Below are positions 40,477 to 48,654 of a DNA stretch of 64,000 nucleotides, in pieces. The notes beneath the pieces are model-generated. The model saw only the letters and a program-made list of their open reading frames with translations. It made no database searches and was not told the origin of the DNA. Position numbers and translations under genes: made by a program. This DNA comes from Pelagibacterium sp. (GTDB lineage Bacteria; Pseudomonadota; Alphaproteobacteria; Rhizobiales; Devosiaceae). The stretch is from NCBI GenBank assembly GCA_002723255.1, contig PBNW01000038.1, positions 19,102 through 83,101 on the forward strand, written 5' to 3'. The number at the start of each line of letters is the position of its first letter. The stretch's first letter is position 1.

Positions 40477-41598
40477 ATGGTCGCCCTCCTCTCCGATTAC
40501 ACGATCCAGAACGTTCTGATCGGCGCCGCCCTGCTCGGCATCGTTTCGGGCGTATTGGGCAGTTTCGCCGTGCTGCGGCGGCAGTCGCTGCTCGGCGACA
40601 CGCTCTCGCACGCCGCCCTGCCCGGCATCTGCCTTGGATTCCTGATCGCCGGAACGCGCAGCCTGCCGGCCATCTTGATCGGCGCGCTGGTCACCGGCGC
40701 GCTGGCTGCGCTGATCGTTCTTGCGCTGAGCCGCACCACACGGCTCAAGACCGACGCGAGTCTCGGCATCGTGCTCTCGATATTCTTTGCGCTGGGCATC
40801 GTGCTTTTGACCTTCATCCAGAACGCCGGCAACGCGGCACAGGGCGGCCTTGAATCCTTCCTTTTCGGTCAGGCCGCCGCGATCCTGCGCTCCGATCTCT
40901 ACGTCATGGGCGCCATCGCTATCGTCGCGCTGGCGCTGGTCGCAGTGTTCTGGAAGGAATTCAAGCTCATCACCTTCGATCCGAGCTATGGCAGAACCCT
41001 GGGCCTGCCCGTTATTGCGCTCGAGGCGGGGCTGACCACCATGATCGCGCTGGCCGTGGTCATCGGGTTGCAGATGGTCGGCGTCGTGCTGATGGCCGCA
41101 ATGATCATCGCGCCCGCCGTCGCGGCGCGGCAATGGACCAACCGGCTGGGCATCATGGTCGGCCTCGCCGCCCTGTTCGGCATGATCTCGGGCGTATTCG
41201 GCGCTCTGGTCAGCGCCACAGCACGAGGGCTGGCCACCGGCCCGCTGATCGTTCTCGCGGTGTCGGCAATCGTGGTCATCTCGCTGTTTTTCGCCCCCGA
41301 ACGCGGGTTGCTCTCGGCCCTGTTCCGCCAGCGCGAAAACAGCAAGAGCCTGCGCGGTCGCCGTGTGCTGGCAACGCTTTATCGTCTCGCCGCCGAACAC
41401 AACGACCCAACCTATCCGGCCGAGCAGACAATGCTGGACGCTTATCACGGCACCGGCACCGCCGCCGCGCTCAAACGGCTCCAGTCGCGCGGTCTGGTCG
41501 CCGCAACCCGCCACCACCCCGAGCCCACGCCCCACTGGACATTGACCGAAGCCGGCATCGCCGAGGCCCGGTCCGATCTGGGAGGGGCCAGCCAATGA
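40477..41598 (+). CDS. sitC: Metal ABC transporter permease with C-terminal winged-helix-like tail, SitC-like
   Basis: A 373-residue inner-membrane permease of the SitC/MntB/ZnuB family. Residues 1-280 have about nine hydrophobic segments and the family stretches LLGDTLSHAALPGICLGFL and GLQMVGVVLMAAMIIAPAVA. Residues 288-373 form a soluble tail (SLRGRRVLATLYRLAAEH, then LKRLQSRGLVAATR and WTLTEAGIAEARSDL) that looks like a winged helix of the MarR/DtxR type; most SitC proteins are near 280 residues and lack it. Starts 2 bases after sitB and overlaps sitD by 4. The tail may bind metal or DNA and gate transport. Confidence 0.85.
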   Translation: MVALLSDYTIQNVLIGAALLGIVSGVLGSFAVLRRQSLLGDTLSHAALPGICLGFLIAGTRSLPAILIGALVTGALAALIVLALSRTTRLKTDASLGIVLSIFFALGIVLLTFIQNAGNAAQGGLESFLFGQAAAILRSDLYVMGAIAIVALALVAVFWKEFKLITFDPSYGRTLGLPVIALEAGLTTMIALAVVIGLQMVGVVLMAAMIIAPAVAARQWTNRLGIMVGLAALFGMISGVFGALVSATARGLATGPLIVLAVSAIVVISLFFAPERGLLSALFRQRENSKSLRGRRVLATLYRLAAEHNDPTYPAEQTMLDAYHGTGTAAALKRLQSRGLVAATRHHPEPTPHWTLTEAGIAEARSDLGGASQ

Positions 41599-42740
41599 AC
41601 GCCATGCTGTCCGCCTTTTTCAATTCGCCCGACGCCATGATCATGCTCACCGGCGCGCTGGTCGGCATCGCCGCATCGGTTCTGGGCACCTTCCTCATCC
41701 TGCGCGGCGCCTCGATGCTTTCGGACGCCATTTCCCATTCCATCGTTTTCGGGATCATCATTGTCTGGATGCTCACCGGACAGGCCAGTGGCCCCGTTCA
41801 GATCATCGGCGCGGCGCTGACCGGATTGCTCACCGTGGCGCTGACCGAGCTCTTGACCGCCACCCGCCGCGTCAAGGCCGATGCGGCCATCGGATTGGTC
41901 TTCCCGGCCCTGTTTTCCATCGGCGTGCTGCTGATTAACATCTACGCCCGCGACGTCCATATCGATCAACACACGGTGCTGCTCGGTGAAATCGGTTTCG
42001 TCTGGCTCGATACCTATGAGATCGGCGGCTATCTGGTGCCGCAGGCCGTCGTCTGGATGGGCGTCATGGCCTGTCTCAACCTTGCCTTCGTTGTGGGGCT
42101 GTTCAAGGAACTAAAGCTGGCAACCTTCGATGCGGCGCTGGCCAGGGCGCTGGGGTTCTCTCCAGTGCTGCTGTCCTACGCGCTTTTGGCGCTGCTCTCG
42201 GGAACCGCGGTTGCCGCGTTCGATTCCGTGGGCGCAATCCTGTTCATCGCCTTCGTCATCGTCCCGCCTTCGGCCGCCTATCTTTTGACTGACCGTCTTT
42301 CGCTGATGCTGGTTTATGGCGCCGCCGTCGCCATTGTCTCTTCGATTGCCGGCTACTGGCTGGCGGTGTGGTTCAACGTTTCGATCGGCGGCATGATGGC
42401 GATGATGACCGGCGCGTGTTTTGTCGCGGCCCTCGCCTTCGGCCCCCGTTACGGCTTGATTGCCCGGGATGCCCGCCGCCGGGCACGGGTTGCCGAAAAC
42501 GCGGCCCGCACCCTGGCCGTCCATCTGTTCAACCACGAGGACGACCCTCAGGCCAAAGAGGAAAACGTCACCGCCGCCCTGCGCGAGCACCTTCACTGGA
42601 GCCGGGCGAAATCGGACGCCATCCTCGCCAAATCCCTCGCCGACGGCCTCGTCACCAGAGCCGGCGATACCCTGCTCCTCACCGACAAGGGCCGCACCGC
42701 CGCCCGCGAGGTGCTCGAACCCTGGGCGCGGGCGGGGTAA
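41595..42740 (+). CDS. sitD: Metal ABC transporter permease with C-terminal winged-helix-like tail, SitD-like
   Basis: A 381-residue inner-membrane permease, partner of the SitC-like protein. Family stretches include MLSDAISHSIVFGIIIVWML and DSVGAILFIAFVIVPPSAAY. After about residue 295 it has a soluble tail of 85 residues (ENAARTLAVHLFNHED, then AILAKSLADGLVTRAGDTL and LTDKGRTAAREVLEPW) with the same winged-helix-like pattern as the SitC tail. The ATG overlaps the sitC stop by 4 bases. Together the two tails would place a pair of winged-helix modules at the cytoplasmic face of the channel. Confidence 0.85.
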   Translation: MNAMLSAFFNSPDAMIMLTGALVGIAASVLGTFLILRGASMLSDAISHSIVFGIIIVWMLTGQASGPVQIIGAALTGLLTVALTELLTATRRVKADAAIGLVFPALFSIGVLLINIYARDVHIDQHTVLLGEIGFVWLDTYEIGGYLVPQAVVWMGVMACLNLAFVVGLFKELKLATFDAALARALGFSPVLLSYALLALLSGTAVAAFDSVGAILFIAFVIVPPSAAYLLTDRLSLMLVYGAAVAIVSSIAGYWLAVWFNVSIGGMMAMMTGACFVAALAFGPRYGLIARDARRRARVAENAARTLAVHLFNHEDDPQAKEENVTAALREHLHWSRAKSDAILAKSLADGLVTRAGDTLLLTDKGRTAAREVLEPWARAG

Positions 42741-42771
42741 CCCGGACGGCGGCGCGGTCTGCGATTACGGC

Positions 42772-43308
42772 CTACAGCCGCTCGATCGTTCCCGCCAATT
42801 CATCGATCAGGCGCGCGCTCTCGAGAATCTTTTTCTCATCGAACCCCGGCTTGCGCGACGCGATGATCAGGACTTCGCGCAGATTGCCCATGGCCCGCCG
42901 TAGTGGCGCGGGATCGGCGCGGTCCTTGGCTTCGGCCAGCGCTTCGAGTCGCGATCGTGCGGCGGCAAGCGGCTTTTCGTTTTCGGCAAGATGAGCCCGG
43001 CCCGCATCGGTGATCGCAAAGCTCTTGCGAGCACCATCGGTGCTGGTTTCTTCAACCAGACCCATTTCGAGCAGCAAAGACAGCGTCGGATAGATCATGC
43101 CGGGGCTCGGGGCATAGAGCCCGCCCGACAACGCTTCGATCTCACGGATCAACTCATAGCCATGCCGCGACTGTTCGGTGATCAGGTCGAGCACCACCAA
43201 TTGCAGCTCGGCGGAATCAAAGACCCGACCGCGGCGCCCGCCACCCCGATGGTGGGGAAAGGGACCGCCCGGACCAAATCCGCGCCTGCCAAAATCATGC
43301 TCACGCAT
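42772..43308 (-). CDS. PadR-family transcriptional regulator, YqjI-like
   Basis: A 178-residue PadR regulator: winged helix with SAELQLVVLDLITEQSRHGYE and SPGMIYPTLSLLLEMGLVEE, then a helical C-terminal dimer domain. The glycine/arginine-rich stretch before it (PHHRGGGRRGRVFDSAELQL) closely resembles the end of the N-terminal extension of E. coli YqjI, a nickel- and iron-responsive regulator of a ferric reductase gene, but the long His/Cys-rich metal-binding part of that extension is missing. I start at the ATG at 43308 with AGGAG 8 bases upstream. It converges on the sit operon. A target gene is not obvious. Confidence 0.83.
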   Translation of the reverse strand: MREHDFGRRGFGPGGPFPHHRGGGRRGRVFDSAELQLVVLDLITEQSRHGYELIREIEALSGGLYAPSPGMIYPTLSLLLEMGLVEETSTDGARKSFAITDAGRAHLAENEKPLAAARSRLEALAEAKDRADPAPLRRAMGNLREVLIIASRKPGFDEKKILESARLIDELAGTIERL

Positions 43309-43400
43309 TCTCAAACTCCTGTTCAATTGGGAGTAAGATATATTTTGACTGCATCATAAATGCAAGGGGCGGGCCGTTATTTAATTGCGGCGCACCGCGC

Positions 43401-44174
43401 TTATCGGAACACCGGCTTGCGTTTCTGGAGAAACGCATTGAGGCCCTCTTCCGCATCCGGCCCGGTCTGGCTCAGCGCCGCGGCAAGGCTTTCCGCATAG
43501 AGCCCGGCTTCGGGCGGCATGGAGGAAATGCGGGAGATGGCGTGGATGATGAACTGGTTGATGGTGGGGGAATTTCCCGCAATCCGCTCGGCCAACTCGA
43601 ACGCCTTGTCGAGCGCGCTGCCTTCGGAAAGGGCGTAATGGGCAAGCCCGATCCGCTCACCCTCGGCGCCCGAATAGATGCGCCCGGTCAGCATCATTTC
43701 CGTCAGGCGATCTTCCCCGATAAGCTTTGCGATCCGCACCGACCCGCCCCCGCCCACGAAAATGCCGCGCATCCCTTCGGGCATGCGGAACTGCACACTC
43801 TCTTCGGCAACCCGGACGTGACAAGCCGCAGCCATCTCCAGCCCGCCGCCCATTACTGCACCATTGAGGGCAGCAACCACCGGAACGCGGGCGTACTGGA
43901 TGGCTTCCATGACCCGGTGCCAGTTGCGCGAATGGGCCATGACCTCGAGCGGTTCGCGGCGCACCTGTTCGGAAAGGTCCAGACCTGAGGAAAAATGACC
44001 GCCTGCACCGCTGATCACGATGGCGCGCGCAGTGTCGGGAACATCGGCAAAGAACCCATCGAGCGCGGCGATCGTCGCGTCATTGAGCGCATTGCGCTTT
44101 TCAGGGCGATTGAGCGTCAGGTGGACAATCGCGCCCTTGCGGTCAATCGAGAGCACATCCGTGTCCTGGGCCAT
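43401..44174 (-). CDS. Enoyl-CoA hydratase/isomerase (crotonase) family protein
   Basis: A 257-residue crotonase. Oxyanion-hole segments are GAGGHFSSGLDLS (about residues 55-67) and NGAVMGGGLEMAAACH (about 103-118); the acid-base region reads MRGIFVGGGGSVRIAKLIGE. It is the last of five same-strand genes encoding a CoA ligase, thiolase, dehydrogenase, thioesterase and this hydratase. In that set it would hydrate a cinnamoyl-type CoA ester, or act as a hydratase-lyase as in ferulate degradation; crotonase subtypes cannot be told apart by eye. Confidence 0.84.
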   Translation of the reverse strand: MAQDTDVLSIDRKGAIVHLTLNRPEKRNALNDATIAALDGFFADVPDTARAIVISGAGGHFSSGLDLSEQVRREPLEVMAHSRNWHRVMEAIQYARVPVVAALNGAVMGGGLEMAAACHVRVAEESVQFRMPEGMRGIFVGGGGSVRIAKLIGEDRLTEMMLTGRIYSGAEGERIGLAHYALSEGSALDKAFELAERIAGNSPTINQFIIHAISRISSMPPEAGLYAESLAAALSQTGPDAEEGLNAFLQKRKPVFR

Positions 44175-44198
44175 AATCTTTCCCTTCTGGTCAATTGG

Positions 44199-44615
44199 TT
44201 AGCCGAGTGCCGCGCGCACGTCGTCGGGGATCGGCAAAGAAATGATTTTTTCGCTGTCTTGCGGATCGCGCCCCACCCAGACGCGCTTCTCATGCGCTTC
44301 GATGGCGATTTCGCCTTCATTGAAAAGCGAGTGGCGGACACCGAAGCTGGAGCGTCCGAGATCGGTTATTTCCGAGCGGATTTCGACGACATCTCCGAAC
44401 CGTGAGGGCCGCGAGAACTTGGCGCCCGTATCGACCATCGGGATGCCGACAATGCCGTGATGGGCGATCCAGTGGCGCTTGTGCATCTTGAAGGCGGCGG
44501 ACAAAAGCGCCGCCGTGGCGTTGTCGAAAAAGCGGAAATAATTGGGGTAATAGACGATGCCCGCCGGGTCGCAATCGCCGAACTGGATTTCAACCTCACT
44601 CGTGTTGGAAAACAT
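44199..44615 (-). CDS. Acyl-CoA thioesterase, 4-hydroxybenzoyl-CoA thioesterase-like
   Basis: A 138-residue hot-dog fold thioesterase. The sequence QFGDCDPAGIVYYPNYFRFF near the N-terminus is the signature of the 4-hydroxybenzoyl-CoA thioesterase family, with the catalytic Asp in DPAGI. The rest follows the hot-dog pattern (RSSFGVRHSLFNEGEIAIEA). It sits between the hydratase and dehydrogenase genes, so it could release a benzoate-type acid from the CoA ester made by the thiolase. Close neighbours on both sides (24 and 9 bases) support one transcript. Confidence 0.84.
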   Translation of the reverse strand: MFSNTSEVEIQFGDCDPAGIVYYPNYFRFFDNATAALLSAAFKMHKRHWIAHHGIVGIPMVDTGAKFSRPSRFGDVVEIRSEITDLGRSSFGVRHSLFNEGEIAIEAHEKRVWVGRDPQDSEKIISLPIPDDVRAALG

Positions 44616-44624
44616 CGCCCCCTC

Positions 44625-45386
44625 CTATTTCGGCGCCATGCGCAGCGCGCCGTCGAGCCGCACGACTTCGCCGTTGAGATAGTCGTTGCCGATCATGGAC
44701 AGAACCAGATCGGCAAATTCCTCGGGCTTGCCCAACCGCGCCGGATTGGGGATGGAGTGCCCCAAAGCATCAAGCGCCTCGGCGGGCAATTCTTCGAGCA
44801 GGGGCGTTAAAAACAACCCCGGCGCGATGGCCAGAACCCGCACGCCGAACCGTGCAAACTCGCGCGCTGCCGGCAGGGTCAGGGACACGATTCCGCCTTT
44901 CGACGCCGCATAGGCCGCCTGCCCGATCTGCCCTTCAAAGGCCGCGACCGAGGCGGTCGAGATCACGACGCCGCGCTGGCCATTGGCGTCAGGCTCGAGC
45001 TGCTGCATGGCATCGACGGCCAGCCGCATCATGTTGAAACTGCCGACAAGATTGACCTTGATGACCCGCTCGAACGCATCTAGCGGCATGGGCCCCTCGC
45101 GTCCCACGATACGCGCTGCCGTGCCGATGCCGGCGCAATTGACGAGGATCGACGGCGTGCCGAGCGCGGCGATCGCATCGGCAATCGCAGCTCCCGCGCT
45201 TGTCGCATCCGAAACGTCGCAAGGGAAGAACCGCCCATCGATATGGGTGGCGACGGTGGCGCCTTTTTCCGCATCGCGGTCGAATACGGCCACCTTGGCG
45301 CCGGCGGCCGCGAGCGCTTTCGCCGTGGCTGCCCCAAGCCCCGACGCAGCCCCGGTCACGATTGCTGTTTTTCCGGCAATGTCCAT
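44625..45386 (-). CDS. Short-chain dehydrogenase/reductase, 3-hydroxyacyl-CoA dehydrogenase type
   Basis: A 253-residue SDR enzyme. The cofactor motif TGAASGLGAATAK starts near residue 11, the catalytic Tyr-Lys pair is in YAASKGG, and the serine lies in STASVAAFEGQIGQ. The pattern AFDRDAEKGATVA favours NAD(H). Overall it resembles type II 3-hydroxyacyl-CoA dehydrogenases (HSD17B10-like) rather than acetoacetyl-CoA reductases. Its start overlaps the thiolase stop as TGATG. In this cluster it would oxidise the 3-hydroxyacyl-CoA formed by the hydratase. Confidence 0.85.
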   Translation of the reverse strand: MDIAGKTAIVTGAASGLGAATAKALAAAGAKVAVFDRDAEKGATVATHIDGRFFPCDVSDATSAGAAIADAIAALGTPSILVNCAGIGTAARIVGREGPMPLDAFERVIKVNLVGSFNMMRLAVDAMQQLEPDANGQRGVVISTASVAAFEGQIGQAAYAASKGGIVSLTLPAAREFARFGVRVLAIAPGLFLTPLLEELPAEALDALGHSIPNPARLGKPEEFADLVLSMIGNDYLNGEVVRLDGALRMAPK

Positions 45387-46627
45387 CAGACAGCCCTCGG
45401 ATTTTCAATCAGAAGCGCAATCCCCTGCCCGCCACCAATGCAGGCCGATGCGATCCCGTAGCGCTCCCCCGAGCGTTCGAGTTCGTGGGCCAGTGTCAGG
45501 GCCAGGCGAATGCCCGTGGCACCAAGGGGGTGTCCGATGGCGATGGCTCCGCCATTGACGTTGAGCTTGTCTTCATCGAGGCCCAACTCATCGACACAGG
45601 CCAGGATCTGGGCGCCGAACGCCTCGTTGATCTCGATGCGCCCGATTTGGTCGAGCGTCAGCCCGCTCGCTTCCAGCACGGCGCGAATGGCAGGCGCAGG
45701 GCCGATCCCCATGATCTGCGGCGGAACCCCCACCGCAGCAGAGGCAATGATGCGGGCCTTGGGCGTCAGCCCGTGGGATTTGGCATAGTCCGAAGACGCA
45801 ACGAGCACGGCCCCGGCGCCATCGACGATGGCCGAGGAGTTGCCGCCGGTCTGAACACCACCGAAGGCCGGTCGCAGTTTGGAAAGAACCTCATAGGGCG
45901 AGGAGCGGATGTGGCTGTCGGTATCGATCTGCTCGACGCCACGCGGCAAGCGGATGGAGCGTTTGTCGATACCTTCGATTTCGAAGGTCTCGCTGACGAC
46001 GGGCACGATCTCCTCGGCCAGCACACCGCCATCACGCGCCGCAGTGGCCCGCTCGAAACTGCGGACGGCGAAGCGGTCGACGCGCTCGCGCTCGATGCCG
46101 TATTGTTTGGCGAGATTTTCGGCGGTGTCGCCCATGGTGACGCAACCGGCGGGATCATAAAGGGCTTCCCAGAGGAAATCCTTGAACTCGACCTTGCCCA
46201 TGGCAAAGCCGTTGCGGTGCGTATAGGCGGCGATGGGATTGCGGCTCATCGATTCCGTGCCCGCCGCCAGCGCGAGGTTCACGCGACCCAGAGATACAGA
46301 ATCGGCGGCCTGGGCGATCACTTCGAGCCCGGTGCCACAGATGCGTTGTACCAGATGGGCCGGTGCCTCGGTCGGCGCGCCGGCGTAAAGCCCGATATGA
46401 CGCGGCGTCATGAACGCATCGAACGAGGCCTGGGCCATCGAGCCGGCAATCGTGGTTTCGATATCGGCAGCATCAACGCCGGTTTTCGCGATCGCCGCGC
46501 GGGCGGCCTTGATGCCCAGATCGATGGGCGAAATCTCTGACAGCGCGCCGCGATAATCGATGAATGGCGTGCGCGCGCCCCCAAGCAACCAGGCATCCTC
46601 GAAGGTAAAACGCAATCCCTTGGTCAT
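45386..46627 (-). CDS. Thiolase-family acetyl-CoA acyltransferase
   Basis: A 413-residue thiolase. The nucleophilic Cys is in RICGTGLEVIAQAADSV, the His in GGAIAIGHPLGATGIR and the second Cys in ASACIGGGQGIALL, so all three active-site blocks are present. It directly follows the CoA ligase gene by 3 bases and overlaps the dehydrogenase gene. It would cleave a 3-ketoacyl-CoA to acetyl-CoA and a shortened acyl-CoA, the last carbon-carbon step of side-chain beta-oxidation. The biosynthetic direction is less likely given the neighbours. Confidence 0.87.
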   Translation of the reverse strand: MTKGLRFTFEDAWLLGGARTPFIDYRGALSEISPIDLGIKAARAAIAKTGVDAADIETTIAGSMAQASFDAFMTPRHIGLYAGAPTEAPAHLVQRICGTGLEVIAQAADSVSLGRVNLALAAGTESMSRNPIAAYTHRNGFAMGKVEFKDFLWEALYDPAGCVTMGDTAENLAKQYGIERERVDRFAVRSFERATAARDGGVLAEEIVPVVSETFEIEGIDKRSIRLPRGVEQIDTDSHIRSSPYEVLSKLRPAFGGVQTGGNSSAIVDGAGAVLVASSDYAKSHGLTPKARIIASAAVGVPPQIMGIGPAPAIRAVLEASGLTLDQIGRIEINEAFGAQILACVDELGLDEDKLNVNGGAIAIGHPLGATGIRLALTLAHELERSGERYGIASACIGGGQGIALLIENPRAV

Positions 46628-46630
46628 TGA

Positions 46631-48493
46631 TTATCCCTTTCTCGGCAGATCAAGAACGTCCGCGGGCACCGGTTCGCAATAAAGGGCTTCGACAAGGTCC
46701 CTGCGTGCCGCCAGAACGGCGCGCTGGTTGATCGAGCCCTTGTCGGTCACCTCACCCTTGTCGATATCGGGCAGCCCAACCATCACATGCGCCCGGGCAA
46801 CATGAGTGGAACTGCCCGTGGCGCGCCGCGCCAGCGCCGCAAGCTCGACGGAGAACTTGTCCCTGATGGCGCTGTGTTGTGCAATCTGGGCGGGGTCGGT
46901 TCCTGCCGGCAATCCGGCATGGCGGGCGCAGGCCTCGAAATCGGGGAAAATCAACGCGCCCAGATGGTTGCGGTCGGCGCCGGTCAGAACCACATCGCGG
47001 ATCAGGGGTGCGCAGGCACCGATCACGGCCTTGCGCACGCTGGCAAAATTGACCCAGGTGCCGGTCGAAAGCTTGAAGTCCTCGCTGACGCGACCGTCAA
47101 AGACAAAGCCCTTTGAAATATCGTTTTCGTCGGCCGGCTTTACGGCATCGCCGATCTTGTAAAATCCGTCCTCGTCGAACGCCTCGCGGGTCTTTTCAGC
47201 GTCGCGCCAATAGCCGGGCGTGACATTGGGCCCCTTGAGGCGCAATTCCATCTTGTCGCCATTGGGCACCAGCTTGATTTCCATGCCCGCCGCCGGAAGC
47301 CCGATATGCCCCGCCTCCTGCACCGGCCAGGTGGTGGTGAAGGCAAAGGGCGCGGTTTCGGTCGAGCCGTAGCCGGTGATGATCATCACCCGCTGGCCCA
47401 ACTCGGCCCGTGCCGCCCGATCCATGCCGTCAAAGACATGCTGGGACAGGCTGGCGCCGGCATATTGCATCAATTTCATGCGCGAAAAGAATTTGCGCCG
47501 AACCTCATGGTCGTCCTCGAACGCTGCGACCAGAAACTCGTAGCCTTTGGGCACCGTGAGATAAACGGTCGGTTGCACCTCGTGGAGGTTGCGCAGGGTA
47601 TTGCCGATTTTGGCCGGGGTGGGCTGGCCGTCGTCGATATAGAGGCTGCCGCCATTATAGAACGCGATGCCGGTATTGTGGCTCGAGCCCGCGACGTGGT
47701 TCCAGGGCATCCAGTCCAGAAGCACCGGCGGCTCGTCCTTGAGAAACGCCAGGGCGGTGCGGATCATTTCCTGATTGCAGGCCATCATGCGGTTGGTGGT
47801 GATCACGCCCTTGGGCATGCCCGTCGAGCCCGACGTAAAGAGCAGCTTGGCGATGGTATCGGGCGTAATGGCGTCGTGTGCCTGCGCCACGTCTGCGGTG
47901 ACGGGCGTTGCCACAAGCTCATCGAACAGGCGCGCGGGGTGGCCCGATGGCGGGTTGGATTTGACCACCAGCGGAACGGTATCGCCAAACACCGCATCGA
48001 TGGCCGGTCCGAATTTTTCGCCATCCGAGGCATAGACAAGTCCGGGCGTGAGCAGCGCGGCGATATGCTTGAGCTTGCCGAAATCGGTGGAGATCAGCGA
48101 ATAGGCCGGAGAAATCGGCGCGTAGGGAATGCCAACCCAGATCGCCGCCAGCCCGAGCAGCAGGTGTTCGATTTCATTGCCCGAAAGGATGATCAGTGGC
48201 CGGTCCTGCGACAGCCCGGCATCGAGAAGCGCCTGGCCGAGCGGCGCGATGGCCGCCACGACCTGTCCATAGGTCAGCTTGCGCCAATCGCCGGTCTCGC
48301 TGTTGCGATCCGCGACCATGAGCGCATCGGGCATTTTCTCCGCCCATTGGGCGATAGCATCGACGATGGAGCGCGGATAGGCCGCCAATTGCTCGCTTGA
48401 ACGCACATGAACAACGCCATCCGACGCCGTCTCGGCATGCGCCGCCATGTGGCCCATTCTGACCTCGCGAATGGGCGTCGATAGATCTGACAT
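46631..48493 (-). CDS. fcs: Feruloyl-CoA synthetase-like acyl-CoA ligase
   Basis: A 620-residue AMP-forming CoA ligase. The ATP-binding P-loop LLFTSGSTGMPKGVITTN, the YGSTETAPF block and the ADP-binding D-G-R-V block (FVFDGRVSEDFKLSTGTWV) are present. Overall it resembles feruloyl/p-coumaroyl-CoA synthetases, in which the start of the C-terminal domain reads like this rather than the usual acetyl-CoA synthetase pattern. I chose the ATG at 48493 with GGGAGG 7 bases upstream over a TTG two codons earlier. It is first in a five-gene operon whose promoter carries an inverted repeat at 48513-48530. Confidence 0.83.
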   Translation of the reverse strand: MSDLSTPIREVRMGHMAAHAETASDGVVHVRSSEQLAAYPRSIVDAIAQWAEKMPDALMVADRNSETGDWRKLTYGQVVAAIAPLGQALLDAGLSQDRPLIILSGNEIEHLLLGLAAIWVGIPYAPISPAYSLISTDFGKLKHIAALLTPGLVYASDGEKFGPAIDAVFGDTVPLVVKSNPPSGHPARLFDELVATPVTADVAQAHDAITPDTIAKLLFTSGSTGMPKGVITTNRMMACNQEMIRTALAFLKDEPPVLLDWMPWNHVAGSSHNTGIAFYNGGSLYIDDGQPTPAKIGNTLRNLHEVQPTVYLTVPKGYEFLVAAFEDDHEVRRKFFSRMKLMQYAGASLSQHVFDGMDRAARAELGQRVMIITGYGSTETAPFAFTTTWPVQEAGHIGLPAAGMEIKLVPNGDKMELRLKGPNVTPGYWRDAEKTREAFDEDGFYKIGDAVKPADENDISKGFVFDGRVSEDFKLSTGTWVNFASVRKAVIGACAPLIRDVVLTGADRNHLGALIFPDFEACARHAGLPAGTDPAQIAQHSAIRDKFSVELAALARRATGSSTHVARAHVMVGLPDIDKGEVTDKGSINQRAVLAARRDLVEALYCEPVPADVLDLPRKG

Positions 48494-48512
48494 AGCCAAC
48501 CTCCCAGTTGAA

Positions 48513-48530
48513 TTATGTTATGAAACATAA
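48513..48530. promoter_or_regulatory. Inverted repeat in the CoA-ligase operon promoter
   Basis: TTATGTT (48513-48519) and AACATAA (48524-48530) form perfect arms with a 4-base spacer, 20 bases upstream of the CoA ligase start. It is AT-rich and well placed for a repressor operator. No obvious MarR or TetR gene is adjacent; the divergent LysR regulator is one candidate, although the site is not the usual T-N11-A form. Confidence 0.6.
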
Positions 48531-48654
48531 CTAGGCGTCGTCAAGCCGGCAATTGCGCGATTGTGGCCGAGCGGCTATGGGAGGGTCGAGGAGTTGCCCC
48601 TGATACCGGACGGCTGAAGCCGATTTTTCATGTGGGGCCTTGAACAGTTTACCC

